Source: DZBG01 sp049241565 | GTDB taxonomy: Bacteria; Bdellovibrionota; Bacteriovoracia; Bacteriovoracales; Bacteriovoracaceae | DNA length: 64,000 bases | Reading direction: 5' to 3' | Assembly (NCBI GenBank): GCA_049241565.1 | Contig: JBMLQL010000025.1 | Location: forward strand, 1 to 64,000 | In this document: piece by piece, positions 63,326-64,000 of the stretch | How positions within the stretch are numbered: the stretch's first letter is position 1 | How the letters are laid out: each line of letters begins with the position of its first letter | The notes under the pieces: generated by a model | The model's database searches: none | What the model was told of the DNA's origin: nothing | What the model saw: the letters and a program-made list of their open reading frames with translations, nothing else | Position numbers and translations under genes: made by a program

Positions 63326-63682
63326 ATGAGACATGGTAATTACAAATACAAATTAGGTGTTAAGCCTCAACATAGAAAGGCTCTTTTAAAGAACCTTGCT
63401 ATTGATCTTATTGAGCATGGAAAAATTAAAACAACTGAAACTAAAGCGAAAGCTCTACGTTCATTTGCTGAGAAACTTGTAACAATCGCTAAGGTTGATA
63501 CAGTAGCTAACCGTCGTGTTATTTTCACAAAACTTAACAACGCTTCAGCTGTAAAATTTCTTTTCGAAACAGTTGCTCCAAAGTTCAAGCAAAGACCAGG
63601 TGGATATACTCGTATTCTCAAGCTTGCTGATCCACGTGTTGGTGATGGTGCTAAAGAATCAATTATCACTTTTGTTGAATAA
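63326..63682 (+). CDS. rplQ: 50S ribosomal protein L17
   Basis: The 118-aa protein begins MRHGNYKYKLGVKPQHRKAL, has IEHGKIKTTETKAKALRSFA and KFKQRPGGYTRILKLADPRV. It is the last gene of the ribosomal superoperon and is followed by a terminator. Confidence 0.98.
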   Translation: MRHGNYKYKLGVKPQHRKALLKNLAIDLIEHGKIKTTETKAKALRSFAEKLVTIAKVDTVANRRVIFTKLNNASAVKFLFETVAPKFKQRPGGYTRILKLADPRVGDGAKESIITFVE

Positions 63683-63704
63683 TTTAAGCTTTATAGCAAA
63701 AAAT

Positions 63705-63740
63705 AAAAACCTTCTCTGGTCATTCGGAGAAGGTTTTTTT
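63705..63740 (+). terminator. intrinsic terminator after rplQ
   Basis: AACCTTCTC pairs with GAGAAGGTT around an 8-10-nt loop, followed by T7 ending at 63740. A-rich sequence precedes the stem. It closes the ribosomal-protein superoperon. Confidence 0.93.
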
Positions 63741-63751
63741 ATTTTAGGCAT

Positions 63752-64000
63752 ATGATTTACCGAATTTTAGTTATTGTGGCCCTCATCGGCCTCACCATTT
63801 TTTACTCTGTTTACCAATCGCAGTCATTGGAATCAAAACTAGTCTCTGAGTCTACTCAGGTGCCGATTCTCAAAGTTCTCCCTGTCACATCATTTACGAC
63901 ATTGAAAAATGAACATTTTGATCTTGCTAAGTTTTATCAAGATGAAAAAGTAGAGCTTTTGTTTGTGCATTTTTGGGGAACTTGGTGCGGCCCCTGTGAA
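63752..64000 (+). CDS. TlpA/ResA-like thioredoxin, partial at the window edge
   Basis: The visible 83 residues begin with a membrane or signal segment (MIYRILVIVALIGLTIFYSV), then a polar stretch, then a thioredoxin-fold strand (VELLFVHFWGTW) and the redox motif CGPC (Cys79 and Cys82). The rest lies beyond the window. Membrane-anchored TlpA/ResA-type proteins reduce periplasmic disulfides, for example in cytochrome c maturation. The start ATG is 12 nt after the terminator, with no strong ribosome binding site. Confidence 0.85.
   Translation, partial: MIYRILVIVALIGLTIFYSVYQSQSLESKLVSESTQVPILKVLPVTSFTTLKNEHFDLAKFYQDEKVELLFVHFWGTWCGPCE

Overview
The window is chromosomal DNA from a motile Gram-negative bacterium of moderate-to-low GC. 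Evidence for an outer membrane is LpxC, BamD, and the flagellar L- and P-ring proteins FlgH and FlgI. The CsrA/FliW pair, a secreted zincin protease, a secreted papain-like protein and the general character of the proteins suggest Bdellovibrionota (Bacteriovorax-like). That placement is an inference; no database search was possible.

Left part (1-31.8 kb): mixed cell-envelope and housekeeping genes. A tRNA-Asn gene comes first, then an AstA-like arginine N-succinyltransferase with an unknown partner. Next is a plus-strand run of a TPR/SH3-like membrane protein, a cyclic-nucleotide-binding protein, an AI-2E-family transporter, BamD and a TPR protein. A two-way terminator separates this from a large minus-strand flagellar block, flgF-flgG-flgA-flgH-flgI-flgJ-flgM-flgN-flgK-flgL, followed by csrA and fliW, which have their own promoters. 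Further right are xseB, a class A penicillin-binding protein, a TonB-like protein, folD-gcvT-gcvH, a 59-aa membrane protein, a lysine-rich secreted metalloprotease, ruvCAB, a secreted cysteine-hydrolase-like protein behind a small secreted protein, lpxC, proS and an rlmB-like methyltransferase.

Right part (31.8-64 kb): the core information-processing superoperons in near-canonical order. A tRNA cluster (Thr-Tyr-Gly-Thr) leads into tuf, then tRNA-Trp, secE, nusG, rplK, rplA, rplJ, rplL, rpoB and rpoC. The str genes (rpsL, rpsG, fusA, a second tuf), the S10 and spc genes (rpsJ to secY), adk, infA, rpmJ, rpsM, rpsK, rpoA and rplQ follow. rpsD is missing from its usual place between rpsK and rpoA. 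The 3' edge cuts a TlpA/ResA-like thioredoxin gene.

Regulation visible in the sequence: several sigma70-type promoters, hairpin attenuators or terminators at operon joints (rplL/rpoB, rpoC/rpsL, tuf2/rpsJ, tuf1/tRNA-Trp), two related GNRA hairpin leaders before rplK and rplA (probable L1 sites), an L10-type leader before rplJ, a CsrA-site-like motif over the csrA ribosome binding site, and inverted repeats on the -10 regions of the fliW and tuf1 promoters. Most of the window is ordinary housekeeping DNA. The best candidates for something new are a 24-codon hydrophobic peptide gene after ruvB, the secreted protein pair at 26.5-27.8 kb, the six-cysteine metalloprotease, the promoter inverted repeats, and an EF-G gene that lacks a ribosome binding site and has codon use unlike its neighbours.
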